Origin: Photorhabdus akhurstii
GTDB lineage: Bacteria; Pseudomonadota; Gammaproteobacteria; Enterobacterales; Enterobacteriaceae
DNA length: 64,000 bases
NCBI RefSeq assembly: GCF_018448925.1
Contig: NZ_RCWE01000014.1
Location: 1 to 64,000, forward strand
Reading direction: 5' to 3'
The translations under genes and the position numbers were made by a program. The notes below the pieces were generated by a model, which saw only the letters and a list, made by a program, of their open reading frames with translations, did no database searches and was not told the DNA's origin. Positions 53,509 to 63,267 of the stretch are shown in pieces. Every line of letters starts with the position of its first letter. Within the stretch, counting starts at the first letter, position 1.

Positions 53509-53532
53509 AATGGGCATCTGTATGTGCCCATT
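53509..53532 (-). terminator. Hairpin after the glycosyltransferase gene
   Basis: AATGGGCA (53509-53516) with TGCCCATT (53525-53532), about 36 bases after the stop of the upstream minus-strand gene. There is no clear T tract, so it is a weak candidate. Confidence 0.45.
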
Positions 53533-53567
53533 GATTTAGTGGATAGTCTAAGTGTTATGATTAGACA

Positions 53568-54860
53568 TTAAGAGACAGAGTTTTGGTTTGATATATAACT
53601 TATTGAGATTTCTTCCCATGCTTTTTCCATACTATCTTCGAAGTATGCTTTTGAAATTAAAGAACTTATGTATTGTAACTGTTGACTAGTGGTAAATAGA
53701 TTTTTTTCGTATATTGATATTATCTTCTCAGTAAGAGAATCTATATTATATGTAAATTTATACTCTGAAGAAAAATAAGAAGCTGCTTCAATTAAATTTA
53801 AATTGGGTAAGATTGTGCATACGCCATTTAATGCCGCTTCTAATGGTGTAATGCCAAGAGTTTCATAGCGTGATGTACATACAAAAATAGATTTGTTTTT
53901 TATGCTATTGAAAACGCTGAATAACTCTGTTTGGGATAACTTATGTGATATAAAAAACTGTGACTGATATCTGGGGGGAACCATAGATATCAATTTATTC
54001 CTTCTGGTATTTTTGCTCTCTTCATCACCTGCAATGAAAACTTTAACGGGAATACCTTTACCCAGTAAATCAATTGCTGAATTGATTAATAGTTCTATAT
54101 TTTTAAAATAATCTAATCTGGCTGCCGCAGTAAACAATAATAATTCATTTTTATTAATTTTAATAAAATCATTAATATATTTATTTTCTATGTTCAATTC
54201 AGTATTTTCTTCAAAGAAAATAGGTGGGCTAATGTTTTTTATATTGTCTGGGTTTATTCCTTTTTTGAGTAAAAAATTACCTTGTAATTTTGAATGTTGG
54301 AAAACAAAATATTTTTTATCAATTAATGTCTCAATCCCTTTCATTTGTTGAATATTAAGATGTTGAGCCTTATTTTTATTTTCAAAAGCATCATATGTCT
54401 TTTCCAGAGAATAGTGTTGATGAAAGTCTTCTACGAAAGGGCCATGATGCGTTATACAACAAGGTATATGGGGAGGGTGATAGGATAATAATGTATCTGT
54501 TTGATAATAAACTATTGCAGGAACTGTCTGATCATTTTCTATTGATAATATAGAGATACATTTTTCCAGCATATTTCTTATGTCTGAAATTTTCATAGAG
54601 AAATTAAAAAAGATATTTATACATTTTATATCTTTAATTATACCCTCGGTTATTTTAGGTGAAATTAATGATTCATCTCTTTTGTAGAGTATAAAACCAG
54701 AAAGTAAGTTTCTTTTTGTAAAATAATCAGCAACTTTTAGTGCGAAGGATGTCGCTCCAACTTTAAAACCAGAATAATAATCATTTGATATGTAGTTGCC
54801 ATTAATGACTATTACTGCTGGAGCTGCTGCTACTTTCTTGCTTGATATTATATTTGGCAT
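53568..54860 (-). CDS. Glycosyltransferase, family 4-like
   Basis: Predicted retaining GT-B glycosyltransferase of 430 aa with no signal peptide. The N-terminal half contains the acceptor-side loop THHGPFVEDFH (about 137-147). The C-terminal half has the nucleotide-sugar site AAARLDYFKN (R248, K253) and the GT4 E-x7-E motif in SRYETLGITPLEAA (E333, E341). Donor and acceptor are unknown. Base composition is much more AT-rich than its neighbours, with many AAA/AAT/ATA/TTA codons, and it breaks the nagE-glnS synteny of E. coli, both signs of acquisition. There are no linked polysaccharide or antibiotic genes in view. Confidence 0.85.
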   Translation of the reverse strand: MPNIISSKKVAAAPAVIVINGNYISNDYYSGFKVGATSFALKVADYFTKRNLLSGFILYKRDESLISPKITEGIIKDIKCINIFFNFSMKISDIRNMLEKCISILSIENDQTVPAIVYYQTDTLLSYHPPHIPCCITHHGPFVEDFHQHYSLEKTYDAFENKNKAQHLNIQQMKGIETLIDKKYFVFQHSKLQGNFLLKKGINPDNIKNISPPIFFEENTELNIENKYINDFIKINKNELLLFTAAARLDYFKNIELLINSAIDLLGKGIPVKVFIAGDEESKNTRRNKLISMVPPRYQSQFFISHKLSQTELFSVFNSIKNKSIFVCTSRYETLGITPLEAALNGVCTILPNLNLIEAASYFSSEYKFTYNIDSLTEKIISIYEKNLFTTSQQLQYISSLISKAYFEDSMEKAWEEISISYISNQNSVS

Positions 54861-55891
54861 TCTTATTTCCCTTAGGGTGTTTTATTAAATAAATGAAATT
54901 ATTGAGCATTGTTTTCATGTGTTAATTTTCTAGTTTAATATTCAGAATGATTAGGATTGATTAAGTGTATCATACTATACTTGGATAGTTTTATTACACA
55001 TAAGATACCTGATAATATTATTACCTTAATAATAAATTGCAAAGTATTTTATTGTTTATTTACGATGGTTTAAACATTAAAATGCGTGTATGTAACGTAA
55101 CTCTTTATTATTCTTTAGTTTATTTTATTGGCTTGGTTATAAATTTATTTTCAAACAAATACCCGTTAGAGAATAGTGGTGTAATAGAGATAAAATCATG
55201 ATGGTGAAATACTGAATTATCAGAATTGATTATGAGATTAATTTATTGTTATTCTTGGTTTTTTATATATAAAAATTTAATTTATAATGTCATTAATGGT
55301 GTTTCAATCGTAAATTTGATATGTATAATTATTTTTTATATTTACAGAGTGAAAGCATCGATTAATAGGTAATCTAGAAATTTAAATTATAGATTTATGT
55401 TCATTTTATCAAGTGGTTATTTATGACAAACATAGTGTCAATTATTTATTCTTTAAAATTGGATGGTTATTATTCGATAATGTTTTTTATGGTTGAATGA
55501 AATATTGATTGAAAATAGTTTCATGAGTTATTTCATATTGCAAATTACTCAATGCTCCTTCATTTTTACGGATAATTATAAATAAAGCATGCTGTATTGT
55601 TGACTATGCCACTGTTGAGTGCTTTTTCGATCTTAATAAAGGTTTGTTCGTAACTATTTGTTATATATGAGATTGTGGAAGCATGGATAAATGGGTTTGG
55701 ATTGCTAAGTATCATGCTTATTTTTCAGTAAAAAATTATAAAAGCAGTTCCTTTTTTGGCGGAGAGTTGTTTTTTCGCTCCAACTTTGTACTGAATCGCC
55801 ATTTTACATGAACAAACGGTTGTTTCTCAGCACTGCTTGTTGGATTATAGGCGGTTATGTGACGCATTTTTGCATTATTGAGGTATAAGAA
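54861..55891. other. Long AT-rich intergenic region before glnS
   Basis: About 1 kb without a supported gene. It must carry the promoters of the glycosyltransferase gene and of glnS. A 39-codon open frame starting near 55082 has no ribosome binding site and no likeness I know. The region shares the low GC of the glycosyltransferase and may have come with it. Confidence 0.55.
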
Positions 55892-57559
55892 ATGAGTGAG
55901 GCAGACGCCCGCCCGACAAACTTTATTCGTCAGATAATTGACGAAGATTTGGCAACTGGTAAACATACATCGGTACATACTCGCTTTCCGCCTGAACCCA
56001 ATGGCTATCTGCATATTGGTCATGCGAAATCTATCTGCCTGAACTTTGGTGTTGCAAAAGATTATCACGGCCAGTGTAACCTGCGTTTTGATGATACCAA
56101 CCCAGTTAAGGAAGATGTTGAATACGTCGATTCTATTAAAAATGACGTTCAGTGGTTAGGTTTTGAGTGGAGCGGCGATATTCGCTACTCTTCTAATTAT
56201 TTCGATACGCTGTATCAATATGCTATTGAATTGATCAACAAAGGTCTGGCTTATGTTGATCAATTGAGTCCCGAAGAGATCCGTGAATATCGCGGCACGT
56301 TGAAAGAACCGGGTAAAAACAGCCCATATCGTGACCGCAGTATTGAAGAAAACTTGGTGTTGTTCGAAAAAATGCGTGCCGGTGAATTTGACGAAGGTAA
56401 AGCTTGTCTGCGCGCTAAAATTGATATGGCATCACCTTTCATTGTGATGCGTGATCCAGTTTTGTACCGTATTAAATTTGCAGAACATCATCAGTGCGGT
56501 GAAAAATGGTGCATCTACCCAATGTACGATTTTACCCACTGTATCTCTGATGCTCTTGAAGGTATTACACATTCGCTGTGTACGCTGGAGTTCCAGGATA
56601 ACCGCCGCCTGTACGATTGGGTGCTGGAAAACATCACTATTGATTGTCACCCGCGTCAGTATGAATTCTCGCGCTTGAATCTTGAATACACAGTTATGTC
56701 TAAGCGTAAGCTAAATCTGTTGGTGACAGATAAGATTGTTGAAGGTTGGGATGATCCCCGTATGCCAACGATCTCGGGCTTGCGTCGTCGTGGTTATACT
56801 GCCGCGTCTATTCGTGAATTCTGTCGTCGTATTGGTGTCACCAAGCAGGACAACAATGTGGAAATGGCAGCATTGGAATCTTGTATCCGTGATGATCTGA
56901 ACGAAAATGCCCCCCGCGCAATGGCTGTTCTCGATCCGGTCAGATTAGTGATCGAAAACATGCCGGAAGGGGAGCAGATTTTGAGTATGCCTAATCATCC
57001 GAACAAACCTGAGATGGGCAGCCGTGAAGTGCCATTTAGCCGTGAGATCTACATTGACCGGGCAGATTTCCGTGAAGAAGCGAACCGTCAATATAAGCGT
57101 CTGGTATTGGGTAAAGAAGTCCGTCTGCGTAACGCTTATATCATCAAAGCGGAGCGCGTTGAGAAAGATGCTGACGATAATATCACGACGATCTATTGCA
57201 GCTACGATGATCAAACGTTGAATAAAGATCCAGCGGATGGTCGGAAAGTGAAAGGTGTGATTCATTGGGTTAGCGCGGCTCATGCGGTTCCTGCGGAATT
57301 CCGTCTGTATGATCGTCTGTTCAGCGTACCAAACCCAGGGGCGGAAGATGATTTTCTGGCGACAATTAACCCAGAGTCGCTAGTGATTCGTCAGGGCTTT
57401 GTGGAGCCAAGTTTAGCTGATGCTAAACCAGAACAAACTTATCAGTTTGAGCGTGAAGGTTATTTCTGTGCTGATAGTTGTCATTCCAGCGCCGAAAATT
57501 TGGTATTTAACCGTACCGTTGGTCTGCGTGATACCTGGGCAAAAATTTCTCAGGATTAA
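55892..57559 (+). CDS. glnS: Glutaminyl-tRNA synthetase
   Basis: Class I synthetase that charges tRNA-Gln, whose genes lie 8 kb away. HIGH-type motif [15 protein letters not shown] and KMSKS-type VMSKRKL are present, followed by the GlnRS beta-barrel anticodon domains. 555 aa, essentially the E. coli length. Stands alone, ended by a strong terminator. Confidence 0.97.
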   Translation: MSEADARPTNFIRQIIDEDLATGKHTSVHTRFPPEPNGYLHIGHAKSICLNFGVAKDYHGQCNLRFDDTNPVKEDVEYVDSIKNDVQWLGFEWSGDIRYSSNYFDTLYQYAIELINKGLAYVDQLSPEEIREYRGTLKEPGKNSPYRDRSIEENLVLFEKMRAGEFDEGKACLRAKIDMASPFIVMRDPVLYRIKFAEHHQCGEKWCIYPMYDFTHCISDALEGITHSLCTLEFQDNRRLYDWVLENITIDCHPRQYEFSRLNLEYTVMSKRKLNLLVTDKIVEGWDDPRMPTISGLRRRGYTAASIREFCRRIGVTKQDNNVEMAALESCIRDDLNENAPRAMAVLDPVRLVIENMPEGEQILSMPNHPNKPEMGSREVPFSREIYIDRADFREEANRQYKRLVLGKEVRLRNAYIIKAERVEKDADDNITTIYCSYDDQTLNKDPADGRKVKGVIHWVSAAHAVPAEFRLYDRLFSVPNPGAEDDFLATINPESLVIRQGFVEPSLADAKPEQTYQFEREGYFCADSCHSSAENLVFNRTVGLRDTWAKISQD

Positions 57560-57570
57560 TTAAGATAATG

Positions 57571-57622
57571 AACTGTACCTCACAAGTTGGACATTTAATC
57601 CAGCATGAGGTGCAGTTTTTTT
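57571..57622 (+). terminator. glnS terminator
   Basis: A 12-bp stem, AACTGTACCTCA (57571-57582) with TGAGGTGCAGTT (57606-57617), is followed by a T-rich tail. 11 bases after the glnS stop. Confidence 0.88.
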
Positions 57623-57745
57623 ATGGCTAAATTTGTCATTACTAGAGAAAGCTAAGCTATGGGTAAACGGGTTATCAGGATTACAGGATAAAATCAAAAG
57701 TATCAATTCATACGTAAACACCTCTATAAGTTGTTGATAAATATT

Positions 57746-58639
57746 TTATTTATCTTTTGGGAATAAATTATCTGCCATGAAATCGACAAAAGCTCTGACT
57801 TTAGGTAATACCCAACGGTTAGATGGCCAGAGAACACGGAAAGTGCTTGAAGTACCCGCCCACTTATCCAGAATGGTTAACAATTCACCGCTAACCAAGG
57901 CTTGTTTAACGGTAAAATCAGGCAAACAGGCGATGCCGTGACCTTGGATCGCCATGTGCAGCAATGTTTCGACGTGATTGCTGGTTATCTTTGCTTGGAG
58001 ATGAATGTCTACTTCGGATGTTCCTGAGCGCAAAGGCCATTTCTCCAACAGGCCGGTAGTGGGAAAACGGTGCATCAAACAGGCGTGGTGTAATAACTCT
58101 CCGGGATGTGATGGTTTACCGTGTTGTGCAAAATAGCTTGGAGCGCCAACATAGACAAGACGGCTAGACCCTATACGTTTATTCATTAGTCGTGAATCGT
58201 TGAGTTCTCCAGTGCGAACCACAGCATCGAACCCTTCATCGATAACATCAACTAATCGATCACTAAAATCCAGTTCTAGCTCTATCTGTGGGTAACAGGT
58301 GGCAAAAGCGGATAATACGGGCAACATCAGGTTACTGAGCGATGGCAAACTTACTCGCAGGCGGCCTTGAGGGGCAGAGATGGAGCTTAATAGTTCATGT
58401 TCCGCAGTGGAAATCTCGTCCAGGATACGTTTGCAGCGCTCAAGGAACAGTGTGCCTTCAGCCGTCAAACTGACACTACGTGTGCTACGTTGGAGCAGGC
58501 GGACACCTAATTTCTCTTCTAAGCGGGATATGCTTTTGCTAACGGACGAAGGAGAGAGTCCGAGTTGCCGGGCTGCTGTCGCGAAGCTACGAGCTTCGGC
58601 TACATGGATGAAGATTATAAATCCACTCAAATTATTCAT
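57746..58639 (-). CDS. LysR-family transcriptional regulator
   Basis: 297-aa LysR-type regulator. The N-terminal winged helix-turn-helix is clear (FATAARQLGLSPSSVSKSISRLEEKLGVRLLQRSTRSVSLT). A linker helix and a PBP2-like effector domain (GRLRVSLPSLSNLMLPVLSAF...GFDAVVRTGEL) follow. It resembles the AaeR/DhcR/CrgA group, which often control nearby transport or aromatic metabolism genes. It is transcribed away from the oxidase gene at 59086, so it may control that plus-strand group; this is inference from position. Ligand unknown. Confidence 0.9.
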   Translation of the reverse strand: MNNLSGFIIFIHVAEARSFATAARQLGLSPSSVSKSISRLEEKLGVRLLQRSTRSVSLTAEGTLFLERCKRILDEISTAEHELLSSISAPQGRLRVSLPSLSNLMLPVLSAFATCYPQIELELDFSDRLVDVIDEGFDAVVRTGELNDSRLMNKRIGSSRLVYVGAPSYFAQHGKPSHPGELLHHACLMHRFPTTGLLEKWPLRSGTSEVDIHLQAKITSNHVETLLHMAIQGHGIACLPDFTVKQALVSGELLTILDKWAGTSSTFRVLWPSNRWVLPKVRAFVDFMADNLFPKDK

Positions 58640-59085
58640 TTGGCCTCCTGGGATTTTTTTAGGTCACTATTGGTGACAAGAAAGTCACTTCAGAAGTGAT
58701 TTTAGGTCTATTTATCCACTATTAGCGAATCTGTAGTATGAAATAAAATTCATTTTGCTTTCGCTGCCATATAGCGATGCACAGTACATATTTAAGGGCG
58801 AAAATCGAAATGGTCATGAAAACCAAAATAGATACGGGATCGAGTGTAAATAAAATTTCACTCGTCTTGTCTTATGACCGTGGTCATTCCTTTGAATACC
58901 GTGCGTAATGGGAGCACAGTAGAGCTGAGTTTGGCCATTAACATCTATATTCTTACCTACGGTATTGCGGCAATCTGTGCTAACAGACTGATAGGATTGC
59001 ATAAACATAGAACGACTATTTTTGGCTTGAGAAGAGCCTATATATCATCTATTTCATCGGTTGAATGTTACTAAAAGGGTTTATT
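58640..59085. other. Divergent intergenic region, LysR gene / HDO gene
   Basis: About 445 bases. LysR targets of T-N11-A type would be expected here, but AT-rich sequence gives too many candidates to choose. A 66-codon open frame at 58874-59074 has no ribosome binding site and no recognised likeness and is not called a gene. Confidence 0.45.
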
Positions 59086-59847
59086 ATGGAACTCGCTATC
59101 AACACTCAAAACAAACTTAGAAAAGAAACCGGTTATTTTTTATCTCCACTATGGGAAGACGTTTTCTCTAAAGAGTTATTGGAGGAGCTTAATTCAAATA
59201 TATTTCTGGTCGCTTGCCGCTCTGGACAGGTGGAGCAGAATTTATTAAGAAAATTTATGATCCAGCACCATCATTATTCACAATATTTTACCCGCTATCT
59301 CTGTTCATTGATGGGAGGTTTAGCAGACCAAAAAGATTTTGTGTTGCTTTCTCACAATTTGTTGGAAGAGCTAACAGGAACCGATGCTGCAAAGATATCT
59401 CATGCAGAGTTATATAAAAAGGCGATGGCAGCTATTAACGCTGTTCCTAAAAGTGATCCGATTCTTAACAGCACTCAGCAACTGATTGATGCTATGTTTC
59501 GCCACTGCCGCAGTGATGATTCTCTAAGAGGGCTTGCGGCACTGTGTTTAGGAGCTGAGGCGATTGTACCTTTGGTTTATGGCCCAATTTTGGATGCTTT
59601 GCAATTCATAAAGGCACCTGATGATGCATTGCATTTCTTTAGAATCCATGTTGAAGAAGATGAAGATCATGCCATTGCGATGAGGAAAATTATTGATCGG
59701 ATGATTGAGGAGAAACCTTACCGGAGGGTGGATGTTATTGCAGTGGGTGAAGAAATGGTGCGTTTTCGCATTGCGATGCTTAATGAACTATATCAAAGCA
59801 ATATTGGGGTAAATACAGATGTAACGCTTTTATCCGAATGTGATTGA
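59086..59847 (+). CDS. Haem-oxygenase-like (TENA/PqqC-fold) diiron oxidase candidate
   Basis: All-helical 253-aa protein of the 'iron-containing redox enzyme' group, related to the HDO superfamily (CADD, UndA, BesC, SznF N-oxygenase domain). Likely ligands by eye: E94/E95 in LLEELTG, H106 in SHAELY, E158 in LGAEAI, and H188-x3-D192-x2-H195 in HVEEDEDHA. HDOs use O2 for N-oxygenation, C-C cleavage or desaturation, often in natural-product pathways. The substrate here is unknown. Start MELAINTQNK is preferred over a Met 7 codons upstream (59065). First plus-strand gene of the accessory segment, opposite a LysR regulator. Confidence 0.8.
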   Translation: MELAINTQNKLRKETGYFLSPLWEDVFSKELLEELNSNIFLVACRSGQVEQNLLRKFMIQHHHYSQYFTRYLCSLMGGLADQKDFVLLSHNLLEELTGTDAAKISHAELYKKAMAAINAVPKSDPILNSTQQLIDAMFRHCRSDDSLRGLAALCLGAEAIVPLVYGPILDALQFIKAPDDALHFFRIHVEEDEDHAIAMRKIIDRMIEEKPYRRVDVIAVGEEMVRFRIAMLNELYQSNIGVNTDVTLLSECD

Positions 59848-60358
59848 GATACTTTGCGTCATAATGACATGTGCAGCAAAAGTACTTGATATGGTTTCTA
59901 GTGGTGAAATATCAGCATAAAGTGTTGATAGATATATTTATGGTGAAAGAAACAATACAAACGTTTGCGATCATATATAACGTAATAATTATTGGGTTGA
60001 ATTCATATGATATCAAAAATAAAAAAAGAAATTAATCATTGACTATTCTATTGAATGGAAAGTTAACTTTAAATGTAAATATTGTTGGACAACAAATTAT
60101 GTAACTAATATTGGAAAAGTCTGAGAAGAAATACTATATTAGAGAATGTGTGGTTGTTGTGAATAGCTTTGATCAAAATTCCTACGAGGACGATAAGTAA
60201 AGTTCTGAAACATAAGTTAAGGAGTATTTCTGCTAAAATTCTTGATAAATATTAAAGAAATAAAAAAGTTTCATATAGGATTCTAAAAACCGCTAATTAC
60301 ATATCTAGTAATTAGAATTGATTATAAGTAAGGTAATATATTATGAATTGAGTTTTTC
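59848..60358. other. AT-rich region with possible relic coding
   Basis: No intact gene. From 60007 an ATG opens MISKIKKEINH, and after a one-base shift reads DYSIEWKVNFKCKYCW before a stop at 60122. Later fragments continue in other frames, such as EKKYYIRECVVVVNSFDQN. These may be remains of one decayed gene. The evidence is limited to short runs in AT-rich DNA. Confidence 0.35.
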
Positions 60359-60841
60359 ATGAGAATGCTATTATCAAAGTTGTAAGAAAAATTGATTCTT
60401 GTTGAATCTCCCGATGTTTCTGAGTTTGAACGTATGGAGCGGTTCTTTAACATTCACAAAGATGTGTTCCCACCAACTCATTTTCAGCCCACCGGTATTT
60501 TTACTAAGAATTTAAGCTGCCTCTTTTTTGGAATTAGGTTACAGCGTAAGAGTTATTGTTGCCATGATAGCATTAGAGGAATATTGTCCATTTGTTGCTT
60601 ATGATATTGAAGAAACGATGAACTATACCTTGTTTAGTATAATGCGACATAATTCGTTTCTGTGAGAAATGGCAATATATATGAAATATTAGAAAATAGT
60701 GAAAACTTTGATGCTATTTTTTTGAATTATAATCTTCCGTTTATTCTTGAAAGTGACTTTTTTCGAGAGGAAACTGATTATACGCTTAACAATCCAGAAG
60801 ATATAACATATAAATGTTTTCTTAAGAAAGTAACAAAGTAA
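60359..60841 (+). pseudogene. Multiply frameshifted pseudogene of unknown family
   Basis: Three adjoining frames read as one continuous protein-like sequence. Frame 1 starts at ATG 60359, has an in-frame TAA after eight codons and then runs LILVESPDVSEFERMERFFN...GIFTKN to about 60510. Frame 2 runs AASFLELGYSVRVIVAMIAL...NYTLFSIMRHNSFL to a stop at 60663. Frame 3 runs NGNIYEILENSENFDAIFLN...KCFLKKVTK to TAA at 60841. At least one nonsense change and two frameshifts would be needed. Together they give about 160 residues. I do not recognise the family. It lies between the HDO gene and the FAD hydroxylase on the same strand, so it may be a lost member of that pathway. Confidence 0.6.
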
Positions 60842-61054
60842 GTATCTCAATTGATAGGGAAAGAGGCTTGTGGGGGCTAGCTGTTAGGGAAATAAAATAA
60901 TGTTTAATGAATAATTCATAAAGCATGATTATAACTATTTTTCTATATGAAGAGAGAAGAAAAGACGATAATTCAAAAACATACAAAAATTTTTAATTGA
61001 TATCTTTGGCCTGAAATGTTTATTGCTATAAATCCTTATTAAGGAGAATATATT

Positions 61055-62722
61055 TTGACTTCGGAAAATATTTCTGTATCACCTGTTGCCATTGTTGGTG
61101 GTGGTCCCGTTGGCCTGATGTTGGCTTTATTCCTAGATTTATATGGTGTTCGTTCCGTTATCTTTAATTTGGAGGAAGAAACTCGATGGCAACCTAAAGG
61201 CACTACCCATAGTGCCCGTATTATGGAGCATTATCGTCGTGTAGGTATATCTCAGTCTATTCGGTCATTAGGATTGCCAAAAGAGTTCCCTTTGGATTCG
61301 TCATATTTTACCAAGTTTAATGGGTGGGAACTTGCACGGATCTCCTTACCGTCGGAAATGCAGAAAATGGCTATGCGCGACAATGCGGCTTCGACAGATC
61401 AGGTACCAGAGCCCATATTACGTGTAAATCAAATGTATGCTGAACGGTTTTTGTTACAACATGCAAGGAGTTGTCCGAATATTACAATAAGATATGGTTG
61501 GCGTGTTAAAGATTTTATCCAGTATCAAGACAAAGTAAAACTTTATGCGGAGCATGTTGATGGAAAATATGCTAATGAAGTCTGGCAGGCGGCATATATG
61601 GTTGGGTGCGATGGCGGGCAGAGCTTTGTTCGATCTAAGCTTGGTATCGCATACGAAGGAACAGTTGAAGCTAAGGCAGGTTTTCTAACAGGTGGAATGG
61701 TTTCCAGCTATATCCGTGTTCCAGGAATTCATCAAGGATTATTACGAGACAAAAAATCCTTGATGTACCATATTATCTCACCTGGGAAGCATATGTTATT
61801 TATCTGCTTAGACGGTGAAGATGATTTTTTATTTGTGACCCAAAGTAAAGATGGGAAAGTTATCGATGATTCGGAAGTTATTCGCATAGCGCAGGCAGGA
61901 ATCGGTTCAGATGTTGAGATATTAGTCCTTGGCAATACGATATGGAAAGGTGGTGTTGCTCTCGTTGCTAATAAATATTCTGAGGGTAGGGTATATTTAG
62001 CAGGCGATTCTATTCACTTATTTTCGCCTACTGGTGGTTTTGGCATGCATACGGGGATCGACGATGCTAGCAATTTAGCCTGGAAAATTGTTGCGTCTAT
62101 AAATGGTTGGGCGGGCAATGCGCTAATGGATTCTTATGAAAGCGAGCGTCGCCCAATTGCATTGAGAAATACTGCCGCTGCACGCTCTTATACCCGGCAG
62201 ACAGCATCACTATATGTGCCTGAGAATCTGGAAGATGCGGATTCTGCGGGTGATTTGGCGCGTGAAAAAATTGGTATTGAGCTGAGTAATTTTCGCTGTC
62301 AATTTACTTCTATCGGTGTTGAACTTGGCGCCCGATATGATAGTTCTCCTCATATTATTAATAGCGATCCAGTACCGGATGATGATTGGCTTAATTATAA
62401 ACCAAGTAGTGTACCTGGAGGGAGATTGCCGCACTTATGGCTTACACCTATTCCTGGCGTCAGGGTATCTCTGTTCGATATTTTAGGTACCGGATTTAGT
62501 TTGCTGCGGATAGGATCTCATTTTCCAGATATATCTGAATTATTAGCTCAAGCATATCAACGTAAGATTCCGGTCAAGATTGTTGATCTTCCCGGTCATG
62601 ATGCTTGGCAATTATATCAAACCAGGCTCCTATTAGTGCGCCCTGACCAATATATTGCTTGGAGAGGTGATAAGGTTCCTGACAATATAGGTTCAATATT
62701 GGATAAAATTGTCGGCAGGTAA
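61055..62722 (+). CDS. FAD-dependent aromatic hydroxylase (MhpA/PheA-like)
   Basis: Class A flavoprotein monooxygenase of 555 aa, predicted to hydroxylate an aromatic or polyketide-like ring with NAD(P)H and O2. FAD motif VAIVGGGPVGLMLALFL (11-27), DG motif GCDGGQSFVRSKLG (184-197) and GD motif LAGDSIHLFSPTGGFGMHTG (315-334) are intact. The last ~150 residues resemble the thioredoxin-like tail of phenol hydroxylase relatives. It starts with TTG at 61055, 8 bases after AAGGAG. No aromatic ring-degradation operon is next to it, so a tailoring role in a secondary metabolite is as likely as catabolism. Confidence 0.88.
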   Translation: MTSENISVSPVAIVGGGPVGLMLALFLDLYGVRSVIFNLEEETRWQPKGTTHSARIMEHYRRVGISQSIRSLGLPKEFPLDSSYFTKFNGWELARISLPSEMQKMAMRDNAASTDQVPEPILRVNQMYAERFLLQHARSCPNITIRYGWRVKDFIQYQDKVKLYAEHVDGKYANEVWQAAYMVGCDGGQSFVRSKLGIAYEGTVEAKAGFLTGGMVSSYIRVPGIHQGLLRDKKSLMYHIISPGKHMLFICLDGEDDFLFVTQSKDGKVIDDSEVIRIAQAGIGSDVEILVLGNTIWKGGVALVANKYSEGRVYLAGDSIHLFSPTGGFGMHTGIDDASNLAWKIVASINGWAGNALMDSYESERRPIALRNTAAARSYTRQTASLYVPENLEDADSAGDLAREKIGIELSNFRCQFTSIGVELGARYDSSPHIINSDPVPDDDWLNYKPSSVPGGRLPHLWLTPIPGVRVSLFDILGTGFSLLRIGSHFPDISELLAQAYQRKIPVKIVDLPGHDAWQLYQTRLLLVRPDQYIAWRGDKVPDNIGSILDKIVGR

Positions 62723-63007
62723 CGGATCTTCTGGTAATGTCGATAGGACTAATATAATTGTCATAGCAAAGCATTGATGGTTATTTGGTGTGCATATAAA
62801 AAATTAGCGAACAATCGAAATATCATTGGGGTTTGGTGTTAGCGTATTAAGAGAGGTGCGCCTGTGGAACGGGTGGTTGGGTGTATAGAACGATAATATA
62901 GTTCAACCATCACTGTTATTACGCAGAATAATATAGTTAATTTTATTAAAAATATTTATCGGTAATTTTGATGGAATCTCTTGCACTTTTGTCAGAACTA
63001 ATAGATA
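62723..63007. other. Intergenic spacer, no gene seen
   Basis: About 285 bases between the hydroxylase and the ERIC element, without a believable gene or a clear terminator. Together with the ERIC it makes a 545-base gap before the cupin gene, too long for a tight operon. Confidence 0.5.
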
Positions 63008-63134
63008 TATACCCTAAAGATTTCAAGATGCATCGCGACGGCAAGGGAGTGAATCCCCGGGAGCATAGATAACTATGTGACTGGGGTGAGCGAGTGCAGC
63101 CAACAAAGAGGCAACTTGAAAGATAACGGATATA
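63008..63134. repeat. ERIC element (127 bp), copy 2
   Basis: Bounded by TATACCC and GGATATA ends, with the cores GTGAATCCCCGGGAGCATA and GTGACTGGGGTGAGCGAGTG. It is the reverse orientation of copy 1 and the same length. It lies 133 bases upstream of the cupin start, inside the accessory segment. Confidence 0.95.
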
Positions 63135-63267
63135 TAACATGGTATTGCCAGGATAATTAGGGAGCATAGGCAGAAATGGTGCCTAAGATATTTGTAAGAT
63201 GAAATATTTTGGGTGTTATTTCAGAATGCAAATTTTACAATAAACTACAATATTGGAGGTAATTATA

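Noticed and set aside
55082-55201. 39-codon frame in the glnS upstream region
   Set aside because: No Shine-Dalgarno sequence, extreme AT bias and no recognisable similarity.
58874-59074. 66-codon frame between the LysR and HDO genes
   Set aside because: No ribosome binding site, it overlaps the expected HDO promoter region and shows no family likeness.
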